A stretch of DNA of 64,000 bases from Hofstenia miamia (taxonomy: Eukaryota > Xenacoelomorpha > Acoela > Hofsteniidae). Made by a program: the position numbers and the translations under genes. The stretch is taken from contig CABFPE010000541.1 of assembly GCA_900660155.1 (NCBI GenBank), forward strand, positions 485,005-549,004, given 5' to 3'. This document shows, in pieces, positions 48,433-58,497 of this stretch. The first letter of the stretch is position 1. Each line of letters begins with the position of its first letter. The notes under the pieces were generated by a model that did no database searches, was not told the DNA's origin, and was given only the letters and a program-made list of their open reading frames with translations.

Positions 48433-48993
48433 CTATACATTACTAAGGTCCAAAGCTATTCTTAAGACCTTAGAAATGTAGAGAAGATAAGTTTCATGGA
48501 ACTCATCTTTGTAATGAATCATGTCATTACAAATATGAGATTTTCTCATGTCCCGTTTATACTTGCCAATATAGACTAAAGGAGAGAAATTCATCAGATA
48601 TTGATTTTTTTCAAACATCAAATCTGAATCATTTCTACCAGTAGGTTTAATGGGCACAACATAAACGTGAGTAGCCCTTGAAGCAAAGAAATTTGAAAAG
48701 CTATGAACTTGTTTCTTAAACAAATTCATATCAGTGCAAATATCATTTGAACCAAGTGCTACCAGCACCGTATCATATTTACAATGAAAATTGAATTTAG
48801 AATGCCTCATTAGAAAATTTTTAAAGCCCAGACCACCCTGTAAAAAACAATCACAATTATTGAAATAAAATTGAGGGTGAGTCTGGGCCGCTCTTGCCAA
48901 ATTGCTATCTCCTATAAGAAGACCAACAGATTGCTTGAGTTTTAAAAAATAGTAGGATGGACCACGTCCTAAAATACAAGTAGCTCTAACCAA
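48433..48993 (-). CDS. SGNH/GDSL hydrolase encoded by the Helitron-like element
   Basis: All SGNH blocks are present in 186 residues: block I LLIGDSNLAR (nucleophile Ser30), block II GGLGF (Gly around 53-55), block III LGSNDI (Gly81, Asn83) and block V DMIH (Asp157, His160). Family members are esterases, lipases or acetylhydrolases; the substrate here is unknown. The frame is open and ends at TAG. It has no ATG at its start. A splice-acceptor-like TTTTGGTTAG sits at the boundary (exon from about 48,985) and is conserved in the left copy, so it may be a 3' exon of a longer protein that includes the helicase. SGNH domains are known in some CR1 LINEs and Ngaro-type retroelements. Confidence 0.8.
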   Translation of the reverse strand: MVRATCILGRGPSYYFLKLKQSVGLLIGDSNLARAAQTHPQFYFNNCDCFLQGGLGFKNFLMRHSKFNFHCKYDTVLVALGSNDICTDMNLFKKQVHSFSNFFASRATHVYVVPIKPTGRNDSDLMFEKNQYLMNFSPLVYIGKYKRDMRKSHICNDMIHYKDEFHETYLLYISKVLRIALDLSNV

Positions 48994-49840
48994 AAATTAT
49001 ATAATACCTTTATTTTAGTTTAAAAAAACTGTTTGGCAAGGGACTTCTTCTTTTTCATTCTAATATAAAGTTAAAATAAAAAGATAGAGATATATTTATT
49101 TTTAAACAGATTACAAAGTATAGAGAATAAATAAATAAACTAAAAATTTTGTCCCAGATACATTAAGATGTGCATTTAGGAACAGTTTTGGAGAATATGA
49201 AATTTTAAAGCTGAAATACGTTTTCAAACACTTTATTAATTAATAATTTCTCCAAAACTGTTATGCAAACATGAGAATATTTATAATAGCTAGCTGCTGC
49301 CTACTTTTTGGAGTATAAAAACAGTTATAATTGTACACTTGGTACTGCAATTTGATAAGTGAATTAAAAATATAAGTACTTTCTGTAAATGTACTGCTGC
49401 ATTAAGAGAAAGGAATAGAACAGTAAAAGTGATAGAATATAAAAGTAACAGAAAAGCAATAGAAATGAGATAGAATAAAGGAATGTAGCAATACATTTAC
49501 AAATAGCACTACATTGCACTAATTATCCAAAGTATATGTTAAATGTGGCTGCCTGCTGAAATACGTTTTCAAACACAGGCAGTTTTAATAGAAATGATAT
49601 ACTAAGTTTCATGCAATGTAGTCTATTTTGAATATTGAAGTACATAAGTTAACAGTCGCACAATAACAAACTTTAATAAACATTAATTACATGCATCCTG
49701 CATTACAAAAAAATGTTGTAAAACAATAATTTGCATACATGTTTAAAAGTGCACCAAAATATAGAAAAGAATAGAACTGAGATAGAAACAGCAAGAAGTT
49801 ACAGAAATGAGATAGAATAAAGTAAGTGCACTTTTAAAAA
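48994..49840 (-). other. Noncoding segment between helicase and SGNH of right copy
   Basis: No coding frame. Small internal repeats: GAAATGAGATAGAATAAAG occurs at about 49,463 and 49,805, and CTGAAATACGTTTTCAAACA at about 49,211 and 49,556. May contain an intron joining the helicase to the SGNH domain. Confidence 0.5.
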
Positions 49841-50779
49841 TTAAATTAGTAAAGCAGAGGCTCGAAGTTTTTTCATTACTTCCTTTACATTTTTATTAAC
49901 TTTATATTTATCAATGTTAAAATTATTAATAACTAAATTTTCCTTAGATCTGACTCTACTTAATCCTACATAATGGTGACTGTAGGTAAGATTTGTACAA
50001 TTAAAATCAACATAAATTTTATCATAAGTAGAGCCTTGTGACTTGTGTATTGTTTGGGAGTACAGGTGCTTTAATGGAAATTGAAATCTCCTGATTTTGA
50101 TGTTTTTAAATGTGCCCTCCAGATAAATTTTGAACAAAGGTGTCCATTTTTTATTGACATTAAATTTTTCATATAAATGAGAGTTATGTTCTCTTAAATT
50201 CCTTCCAATATTTTCATTATTAAAGTCTACCCAAACAATACATTTGTCAATTTTTTTAAGAACGCACTCTGATCCATTACAAATTCCATCACCAACATCA
50301 ATGTTATATACAATTTGGTATGTGGTGTTAATATGTAAAATGAGATTAGGCTGCAAATTTCCAATAATACTTTCCTTGATTTGGGCTGAAAAGTTGTTAA
50401 AGTCATTTTGTCAATATTTCATATTGTGATTATTTACGTCAGAATTGTTTGAAAATAAATACATGTAATCATTGTCTAAGTTATTGTTGTTTTTAATATT
50501 TGCAGATAGAAAATGCAAAATCTCATTTTTATCAATTGTCCCTTCTCTAAATTTTGAAAGAAATTCAGCAAATTTGTTCGCATTTTGTACTCTCATATTT
50601 TTCCTCAGTTCAAATAAAATAAAATTTTCAAGGAAAATATTAAAGGAACTTTGGCTAGGCTTTTCAAAAATGTACAAATCCTTGACAGGAGGCAGTTGGA
50701 ATAAATCACCACATACAATTAAATTTATACCACCAAAGATCTTATTGGGGTTAAAAATCTCTCTCAATCGTTGTTCTAT
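49841..50779 (-). pseudogene. Pif1-like helicase of Helitron-like element, C-terminal part (contig A)
   Basis: Superfamily 1 Pif1-type helicase, the partner of Rep in Helitron proteins. The C-terminal motifs are QTIHKSQGSTYDKIYVDF (about 50,020-50,075) and HYVGLSRVRS (about 49,945-49,975). The ATPase motif CGDLFQLPPV and LRKNMRV lie in 50,411-50,779. An in-frame stop after NHNMKY separates the two frames and recurs in all copies, so it is in the element and not a sequencing slip. Ends at the isolated N at 50,780. Confidence 0.85.
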
Positions 50780-52940
50780 NTTATATTTATCAATGTTAAA
50801 ATTATTAATAATTAAATTTTCCTTAGATCTGACTCTACTTAATCCTACATAATGGTGACTGTAGGTAAGATTTGTACAATTAAAATCAACATAAATTTTA
50901 TCATAAGTAGAGCCTTGTGACTTGTGTATTGTTTGGGAGTACAGGTGCTTTAATGGAAATTGAAATCTCCTGATTTTGATGTTTTTAAATGTGCCCTCCA
51001 GATAAATTTTGAACAAAGGTGTCCATTTTTTATTGACATTAAATTTTTCATATAAATGAGAGTTATGTTCTCTTAAATTCCTTCCAATATTTTCATTATT
51101 AAAGTCTACCCAAACAATACATTTGTCAATTTTTTTAAGAACGCACTCTGATCCATTACAAATTCCATCACCAACATCAATGTTATATACAATTTGGTAT
51201 GTGGTGTTAATATGTAAAATGAGATTAGGCTGCAAATTTCCAATAATACTTTCCTTGATTTGGGCTGAAAAGTTGTTAAAGTCATTTTGTCAATATTTCA
51301 TATTGTGATTATTTACGTCAGAATTGTTTGAAAATAAATACATGTAATCATTGTCTAAGTTATTGTTGTTTTTAATATTTGCAGATAGAAAATGCAAAAT
51401 CTCATTTTTATCAATTGTCCCTTCTCTAAATTTTGAAAGAAATTCAGCAAATTTGTTCGCATTTTGTACTCTCATATTTTTCCTCAGTTCAAATAAAATA
51501 AAATTTTCAAGGAAAATATTAAAGGAACTTTGGCTAGGCTTTTCAAAAATGTACAAATCCTTGACAGGAGGCAGTTGGAATAAATCACCACATACAATTA
51601 AATTTATACCACCAAAGATCTTATTGGGGTTAAAAATCTCTCTCAATCGTTGTTCTATTGTATTGAATTAATAGTAGCCTACAAGGGATACTTCATCAAT
51701 TATTATAAGTTTTACAAAAGTCTTAATTTGTCAGCCTCTTTGCTTGATAGAGTAGTGTAATTTTTCAAATTCGTTTATACACTTATTTTAAAAAATCATG
51801 AATAGTTTGACCAGATATATTAACAGCACATTTGCCTGTTGGTGCTAGAAGTGCGACAAAGGTTAAGGATGGATCAGAAGTGTGCTCCTCTGAGCATGCC
51901 TTACTAATATTTTGATACAATGAATGTATCAAGAGTGTCTTGCCAACTCCACCTGGTCCTGATAAGAAGAGGCAGAGTTGGTCTGTATGCAAATTATTTA
52001 AAACATGATTCAAAAAGAACTTTTGNAAACAATACATTTGTCAATTTTTTTAAGAACGCACTCTGATCCATTACAAATTCCATCACCAACATCAATGTTA
52101 TATACAATTTGGTATGTGGTGTTAATATGTAAAATGAGATTAGGCTGCAAATTTCCAATAATACTTTCCTTGATTTGGGCTGAAAAGTTGTTAAAGTCAT
52201 TTTGTCAATATTTCATATTGTGATTATTTACGTCAGAATTGTTTGAAAATAAATACATGTAATCATTGTCTAAGTTATTGTTGTTTTTAATATTTGCAGA
52301 TAGAAAATGCAAAATCTCATTTTTATCAATTGTCCCTTCTCTAAATTTTGAAAGAAATTCAGCAAATTTGTTCGCATTTTGTACTCTCATATTTTTCCTC
52401 AGTTCAAATAAAATAAAATTTTCAAGGAAAATATTAAAGGAACTTTGGCTAGGCTTTTCAAAAATGTACAAATCCTTGACAGGAGGCAGTTGGAATAAAT
52501 CACCACATACAATTAAATTTATACCACCAAAGATCTTATTGGGGTTAAAAATCTCTCTCAATCGTTGTTCTATTGTATTGAATTAATAGTAGCCTACAAG
52601 GGATACTTCATCAATTATTATAAGTTTTACAAAAGTCTTAATTTGTCAGCCTCTTTGCTTGATAGAGTAGTGTAATTTTTCAAATTCGTTTATACACTTA
52701 TTTTAAAAAATCATGAATAGTTTGACCAGATATATTAACAGCACATTTGCCTGTTGGTGCTAGAAGTGCGACAAAGGTTAAGGATGGATCAGAAGTGTGC
52801 TCCTCTGAGCATGCCTTACTAATATTTTGATACAATGAATGTATCAAGAGTGTCTTGCCAACTCCACCTGGTCCTGATAAGAAGAGGCAGAGTTGGTCTG
52901 TATGCAAATTATTTAAAACATGATTCAAAAAGAACTTTTG
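49902..52940. repeat. Overlapping contig ends joined by single N's (assembly artefact)
   Basis: Two joins. 49,902-50,779 equals 50,781-51,658 (offset 879). 51,112-52,025 equals 52,027-52,940 (offset 915). Each restart comes immediately after an isolated N (50,780; 52,026). The true sequence should be 1,794 bp shorter. Confidence 0.9.
50781..52025 (-). pseudogene. Pif1-like helicase, duplicated middle segment (contig B)
   Basis: 50,781-51,658 repeats 49,902-50,779 with one difference that I noticed (a C/T giving Val/Ile in KENL(V/I)INN). 51,112-52,025 is then repeated again after the next N. Only about 51,659-52,025 adds helicase sequence not in contig A, and contig C contains that too. The reading frames that cross the N's are artefacts. 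Confidence 0.85.
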
Positions 52941-53160
52941 ATCTTCATTAAGTTTGTTATTTAAAAGTTGCAACTCATTGACATCAATTACTTCGACAAT
53001 GTTCATTGACTTAGTTTGAAGGTAGCCAAACTGAGATGAGAATACATTGTCCAGAGCACTTAGTTCTTGTGTGCTTGGCAATTCAAAGTCTTCTACTAAA
53101 GCATCATTATTGACGAAATCCTCAATTTTGTGAATGAAGACATTACTTGCAAAAATTCGA
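52027..53160 (-). pseudogene. Pif1-like helicase, N-terminal part (contig C)
   Basis: The frame 53,081-52,698 carries the Walker A motif SGPGGVGKT at residues 69-77 (about 52,851-52,877), then LLAPTGKCAVNISGQTIHDF. The Walker B motif LIIIDEVSLVG is at about 52,596-52,632. CGDLFQLPPV (Pif1 motif III) is at about 52,478-52,507. A stop after TIHDFLK and one after Walker B break the frame. 52,027-52,940 repeats 51,112-52,025. Confidence 0.85.
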
Positions 53161-53469
53161 TGTTATTTTTTTGCAAAAACAAATATTTTTTTTAAAGGTT
53201 TGATGGTTAACTTTAAAATGTATTCTCATCTCTAAAGGGATAATATAACATTATTTTTTCCCTGAAAAATTCTTCATTGTCATTATCATTTTGTGGAAAT
53301 CCAACATATCTGATAATTTTTCGAGTATTGCGCTTTCTTAAATATTTTTTTCCTTCCAGATGGTATATTTCATTTAAATTATTACTAGGCTTAGAATATA
53401 TGATGTCAAATTCAGCGCAGAAAATTGCTAAGCACATGTTTTCTAAATTAGCTGGTCTTTGCTTATAGT

Positions 53470-54684
53470 ATTCTACAAAATCTTTATAAAATCATTTATA
53501 TTATATAAAAAATCATTTTCATTTTGCTCAGTATGATGTAAATTTTTTAACATTACGTATTTCTTATTTATTGGATATGTGCTTATAAATGTGCATTTTC
53601 TTGAACTCATGTGATATGGATATTGCATAACATAATGGATGGCCTCATGTATTGATAATTCACTTGATGTTATAAAGTGCTTAGCAATTTCCTTCATTCG
53701 AAATCTTAGTGGTTGATCTTCAAAATTGTCATTAATTTTTTTTAAAAATTTACTTGTACTTCTATTGCTTTTAGTATTTGATTATATATGAGGCACATTC
53801 ATTTGGATCTAAAATGTATGAAACATCAATGTTGGATTTCCACAATTTTAAAATAACTTCATTATAATTATTAATGTGAGTTTGGGAGGTTTTTCTTTCA
53901 TTGTAGATTCTTGGTTTTTTTCAAAAAAGATCTTAGTGTATTTAAATAGTCATCCAAGCTACACTTAATTAAATCTAAAAAGACATTAAATTCAACAAAT
54001 TTTTTTTTGATTTACAAGTTCTTCTAACGTTTTTCTAATAAATAGCATGTTTGATTTATAATTTTTTTTCATTTTTTCTGATATATTGTTTAGTGTTGTT
54101 AATATTCTGGTCTTATCCATAGGAAACTTGGGAAATTGATATCGGCATTTGCCTTTTCTTTGGCATAAAAAACTGCATGTATGTGTTTGAAGTGATATTA
54201 ATTCAGTTGAAATGTTATTTTTAACTGTAATTACAGAATCTACAAATTCAGAAACCTCCACAAAATTGCTACCATCAAATTGTGGTGCATTATCAATCCA
54301 CAGTAAGCAATGAACATGTAAATTTCCTCTATGTTGAAATTCATTGCGATACCAAAAATCCTTGACATTTCCTAGTATATCTTCTTTTACAATGAATTTT
54401 AGAAACATGGTTAATTTTTCATAAAGATAGTGAGCTGAGAGTACAGAGTATTTTTTAAAAAATTTAAACTTTTGTATTTTAGAGAGCTCAATAATTGGTT
54501 CTTTTATTGTTCTTAAAATGAAATTTGGTAAATCAGTCCATTTATAATCAGCTGTTGATAATGTGATAAATAATATTGGCATGCCTAATTGTCTTATCAT
54601 TGCATGGAGCTCTCTATTACAATCTTTAAAATATTGTGGACTTCCACGAATTGATTTCAAAAATCTAAAGACTTGGCCATCCAT
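53470..54684 (-). pseudogene. Helitron Rep domain, right copy
   Basis: The frame 54,684-53,992 (230 residues) contains MDGQVFRFLKSI, MPILFITLSTADYKWTDLPN, then EFQHRGNLHVHCLLWI (HUH metal-binding motif, about 54,298-54,345) and a Cys-rich HTCSFLCQRKGKCRYQFPK. A stop ends that frame. The two-tyrosine motif NECASYIIKY lies further on at about 53,774-53,803, in another stretch. Later blocks (53,697-53,473: KEIAKHFITSSELSIHEAIH) match the left copy. Role in the family: nicking and strand transfer during rolling-circle transposition. Confidence 0.85.
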
Positions 54685-54687
54685 AAT

Positions 54688-55782
54688 TCATTTTTTAATA
54701 GTATTGATGTTATTAATGTTCTCGGAGTTATTTCGTAAAGCAATTCTATTAATATAAAAAGAATAATTGTTGTAAACTTGAATTAAAAGTGATCTCATAT
54801 TTAAAAAAGATGTTTTTGCTATGACTCCCAACACTGCTATCACACTGAGAGAGCTCTTACCTATAGATGTCATTGATTTTATTTTTTAATAAATCCGAAA
54901 TGTATAATTGCTTTTCCATGTATGTACTAGGAAATACCAGAAACTGTGTTTTCATCCTTAAATATTGAGAGAGGTTGTTGGTTTTGATTTGGATAGAAAT
55001 GCAATGGCGAAATGTTTGCATTTAGCATTAGTGTATCAGAATACTCACTTTGAAAGTTGTTATCTGGATTTGTGGTATCACAAATGGTGTAAAAGCAATT
55101 AAGCCAATCATCACTTAATATAGCAGATGACCAAAGTGTACAATTGTTTATTAAGTATTGTGCACCTTCTAAAATTTTTTTGGGTCTCACATTTGAGAAA
55201 ATGTAAACATTTCTGTCGATGTAATTGAACAGGAAGAAATGTATCATGATTTGGTGTTTGAGACAGAATAGAAATATTTTTAACAATGTCATTAGCAATT
55301 ATAATAGAAGACCCCTTTGAATGTGGTTGTCCAAAAGTATTAGTTTCCTTAATTTGCATAAATGGAATTCGCAATGATAAAAATATTTCTTCTAAGTCAT
55401 TTAATTCACTCAAAACCTTATTCACAACTGGATATTTAATATTGAATTTTGAATAAAGTGGAATTTTGTTTTTTGTTATTGTTTCATAGCAACAATGACC
55501 AAGATAACAAGGATAATTAGTATTTGATTCAATATAATTGTAAAATTGTTCTATTATTGATAAACTTAGTTTCTTAAGCAAAAATGATGTTAATTTTCGA
55601 ACATTGCATTTAAATATAGATCTATTACAAGATATACAATTTTTTAATTCTGATATGCCCATGATGCTGTTATTGAAAATTTTCTCCAGTTGGAAAAGGC
55701 CTTTTGGACAACACTTTTTTGAAGGTGCACATTCAATTTCAGAGTCATTAAACCTCTTTAACATAATTTTACAGGCTTGCAT
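54688..55782 (-). pseudogene. N-terminal element domain (zinc-binding and DUF6570-like), right copy
   Basis: The frame 55,782-55,111 has the cysteine pairs PSKKCCP, NCISCNRSIFKC and YPCYLGHCCYE, suggesting zinc binding. It continues with NDLEEIFLSLRIPFMQIKE and TFGQPHSKGSSI. The next frames (55,298-54,927 and 54,873-54,688) continue with SDTLMLNANI, HFYPNQNQQPL, and SLLIQVYNNYSFYINRIA, just ahead of Rep. This order is usual for Helitron proteins. At least two frame breaks. Confidence 0.7.
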
Positions 55783-55834
55783 TGGATTATTTGAATGTAA
55801 CTTTTTTCTTGATGGACCCTTTATTACATTTATA

Positions 55835-56419
55835 TTAAGTCTTTTTTAAACAAATTTTTAATGAAATTTTCAACTTTAAATTTTGGATTACTTTTAAATG
55901 AGAATTAGGGAAATACTCCAAAAAGTAACATTTATTGTAATTTCCTTGCTCAGTAAAATAAACAGGGAACCATTCCTTTGTTGTAGTAAAAAATACATAA
56001 AATTTGGCATTAAGCATTCTGCCAGCAGCTAGCACTTCATATTCTGTTGCCCATTCATTATTATTTCTCATGTTTGACTGATTTAAATAATCAACACCTA
56101 ATGCCAAAACCTGGTGATTTTCCTCTATATAATCACAAACAAACTTTCTTATGGCGTTAGTAATGTTAAAACATTGGAAAAGTATAAATGACAAACAATG
56201 AAAAAAACAACTACCATCACCAGGTAACACCTTTATGTTATCTGGAACAAAGTCATCCAAATTGTCTCGAATTGAATGAAAATTTTCTTTGTTACTAATT
56301 TTATTAAATTTTTCACATACTTTAAAATCATTAGATGATGAAGAGGCTTTCGTTTTTATTTGGCTAAATTTAAAATAAGATATTGAAAGTAAATATTTAT
56401 ACTTACATGACTGATTCAA
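55835..56419 (-). CDS. OTU-family cysteine protease of Helitron-like element
   Basis: 194-residue open frame. The catalytic box is PGDGSCFFHC with Asp68 and Cys71, and the C-terminal SHLKVIQNL supplies His173. Family role: cleavage of ubiquitin-type linkages; OTU domains are known accessory parts of Helentrons. A splice-acceptor-like TTTAG|CCAAAT near 56,365 is conserved in the left copy (10,672), so the true exon probably starts there and the first ~19 residues are not real. It is the best preserved part of the element with the SGNH gene. Confidence 0.85.
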   Translation of the reverse strand: MNQSCKYKYLLSISYFKFSQIKTKASSSSNDFKVCEKFNKISNKENFHSIRDNLDDFVPDNIKVLPGDGSCFFHCLSFILFQCFNITNAIRKFVCDYIEENHQVLALGVDYLNQSNMRNNNEWATEYEVLAAGRMLNAKFYVFFTTTKEWFPVYFTEQGNYNKCYFLEYFPNSHLKVIQNLKLKISLKICLKKT

Positions 56420-56679
56420 ATTACAAAGACAAATCTAAAATATCATATATTACTTAAATAATTTTATCCATAAACAATATATAATATTAACTTTTACATA
56501 TAAAAATATATTAAATAAGTCTTACAAATATAGCAAAAAAGAGATTATAAATTCAACTACCTAAAATTATACAATATTAAATTTATATAAATATAATCTT
56601 AAAAGAAATTTATAATCTATAGTTTATTTAGGAATTAATGAAACTTTTGATGAAATATGCAATATATCAATAAAAAACT

Positions 56680-57310
56680 AATGTAAATTTTATTATTATA
56701 TACAAAAAGAAAATTAAAACAGAATAGCAAATATAAATATATCAGTTAACTTACAAAATTTGATGAGGTAGTCTAAATAATAACAATGAAGAATGTTAAA
56801 TTCATATATTTATATATGCAATTGAAATTGTACTTACATTTTACAAAGCAGCTATTTACTTTGGTTCTAAAAATATATTATTAATATCAATAATTCTATA
56901 CACAACACAAAGAAAAGTAAAGCTTAGATTAGAAAAAATTTTAATATATCAAATTACAAAATTTGCACAGTTAAGCTAAACAGAGAAAATGAGGAATCTT
57001 AAAACTATAAATTCATTATGGCAGTTAAAACTGTACTTACATTTTGTAAAGCCTTTGAAATTAGTTTTGGGACTAAAACATATATTATTAATATCAATAA
57101 TTGAATGCACAACACAAAGAAGAGTAAAGCTTAGATTAGAAAGAATTTTAATATATCAATTAACTTACGAAATTTTCACAGTTAAGCTAAAAGAAACAAT
57201 AAGGAATGCTAAAATTATAAATTCATTATGGCATTTAAAACTGTACTTACTTTGTGCAAAGCCTTTGAGTTGAGTTTAGGTGTAAAACATATATTATTAA
57301 TATCAATAAT
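56680..57310 (-). repeat. ~208-bp tandem repeat upstream of right Helitron-like copy
   Basis: About three units. The phrase TATATTATTAATATCAATAA recurs at 56,874, 57,081 and 57,290, 207-209 bp apart. Each unit also has AGTAAAGCTTAGATTAGAAA. The left copy keeps one unit (9,846-10,120). No coding content. Confidence 0.85.
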
Positions 57311-57314
57311 TAAA

Positions 57315-57515
57315 TTAAGGTATTTCTTGTATATTTCTTCTTAATTGTTAAGTAGAAAACATATATTGCTTATATATATGTTTAAATTAAGGATAGCTTA
57401 AAGGTATTTCTTGTATATTTCTTCCTAATTGTTAAGTATATACTGTATATTGCTTAGAGAAATAAACTTAGGTTTGCATTAAGGTATTTCTTGTATATTT
57501 CTTCCTAATTATTAG
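57315..57515. repeat. Short tandem repeat, about 80-bp unit, three copies
   Basis: AAGGTATTTCTTGTATATTT recurs at about 57,317, 57,391 and 57,480, each followed by TCTTC(T/C)TAATT. A related unit lies at 47,692-47,752, near the opposite end of the same element. Confidence 0.8.
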
Positions 57516-58322
57516 GCTTTGATGCTAAGGCAATTTTGGCCTAATTTAATAGGCTTTTAAAAATTTCAACTAATTACTATACTGCCTACCTTCCTGCAAA
57601 ATCTCAAGTTGCTAAATTATTAGGCTTTTATATATTTCCACTAAGACCAATACTGGCTATCTCCGTGCAAAATTTCCATCTACTATCTTTAATTGATAAT
57701 GAGCTATGTGGCCTTAAATTAAGAAAATTGACTGATTTTGGAACATTTTTACAGGTTTTTGCCTCTAAATGGCGTAATTCATATGGTATCTGCACCTAAC
57801 CTTAGCAACTATAAGTACATTATGTAGTAGTCCTATAACTAAAATAAAATTGAAATTATGTTAGTAAGTTTAGGTGCAATGTGGGAAAATTGCAAAAAAA
57901 CAGACCTTTTTTGAGGCCTTCCTTTAGGCTTAGGCTTAAAGATAGAATCTTCAATTTCAAGCTGGGGTTCTAGAAATCCCTTGTAGTTTCTAAAAATGCC
58001 TTGTCCTAATTCTCTGTTATTGTCAGTTTCGCTGTGACCCCCTACTTTTTTCTTGAAATTTTTTTTCAAAAAATTTATGGCTTTAAGGCTCAGGCAATTT
58101 TGGACAAAAATGGTATTTATTTTAGCTAGACATAATGACTCTGATTTCAAATGTCTATGCAAATTTTCAAGCCATTCCCGCAAAAATTACAACTGTGAGA
58201 CGAAAATATTGAAATTTTCAGAGAAAATCTCGTAGTTGAAAATTTTGCATCCTTTAAAAAAGCCAATATTGAACCCAGAGCTTTGAAATTTTGAACATTT
58301 TCATTATTCTGGAGAATGCATG
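57516..58322 (-). repeat. 5' repeat zone of right Helitron-like copy
   Basis: Inverse match to the units at 8,405-9,830. Shared phrases include CTCAGGCAATTTTGG, GTCTATGCAAATTTTCAAGC and TCAAAATTTCAAAGCTC (one strand or the other). The minus-strand frame 57,839-58,183 is a by-product of this repeat. Confidence 0.7.
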
Positions 58323-58497
58323 GGGCATATATGGACAAATTTTAATATGATCAACAAATATTGAGCAACTTAAAAATATACAGCCATTATTAAGGCTGGC
58401 GAGAGCATTTAGTTGCCCCATGTTTTAGCATGCTCTAGGCCGGGTCTTGCATTTTTCAAGAATCGTGGGTCAGGGCCAGGATTGAATGTTTTATGTA

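Larger units (their letters stand above)
47478..58322 (-). mobile_element. Helitron/Helentron-like element, right copy
   Basis: Reading on the minus strand from 58,322: 5' repeats (58,322-56,680), OTU protease (56,419-55,835), N-terminal element domain (55,782-54,927), Rep with HUH and two-tyrosine motifs (54,684-53,470), Pif1-like helicase (53,160-49,841), SGNH hydrolase (48,993-48,433), and a 3' tail to 47,478. Limits are set by similarity to the inverted left copy. True length is about 9.05 kb once the 1,794 bp of duplicated contig ends in the helicase are removed. Known Helentrons combine Rep, helicase and often OTU, sometimes with an endonuclease. An SGNH hydrolase is not a part I know for them. 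Scattered stops show that this copy is not autonomous. Confidence 0.8.

Noticed and set aside
51351-51671. Plus-strand frames opposite the helicase (also at 50,472 and 52,266)
   Set aside because: Shadows of the helicase coding strand, and multiplied by the assembly duplication.
49841-53081. Three tandem helicase genes
   Set aside because: The repeats are near identical and begin right after isolated N's, so they are overlapping contig ends.
57839-58183. 114-residue minus-strand frame
   Set aside because: Falls in the 5' repeat zone of the Helitron-like element. The homologous left-hand units do not keep it open.
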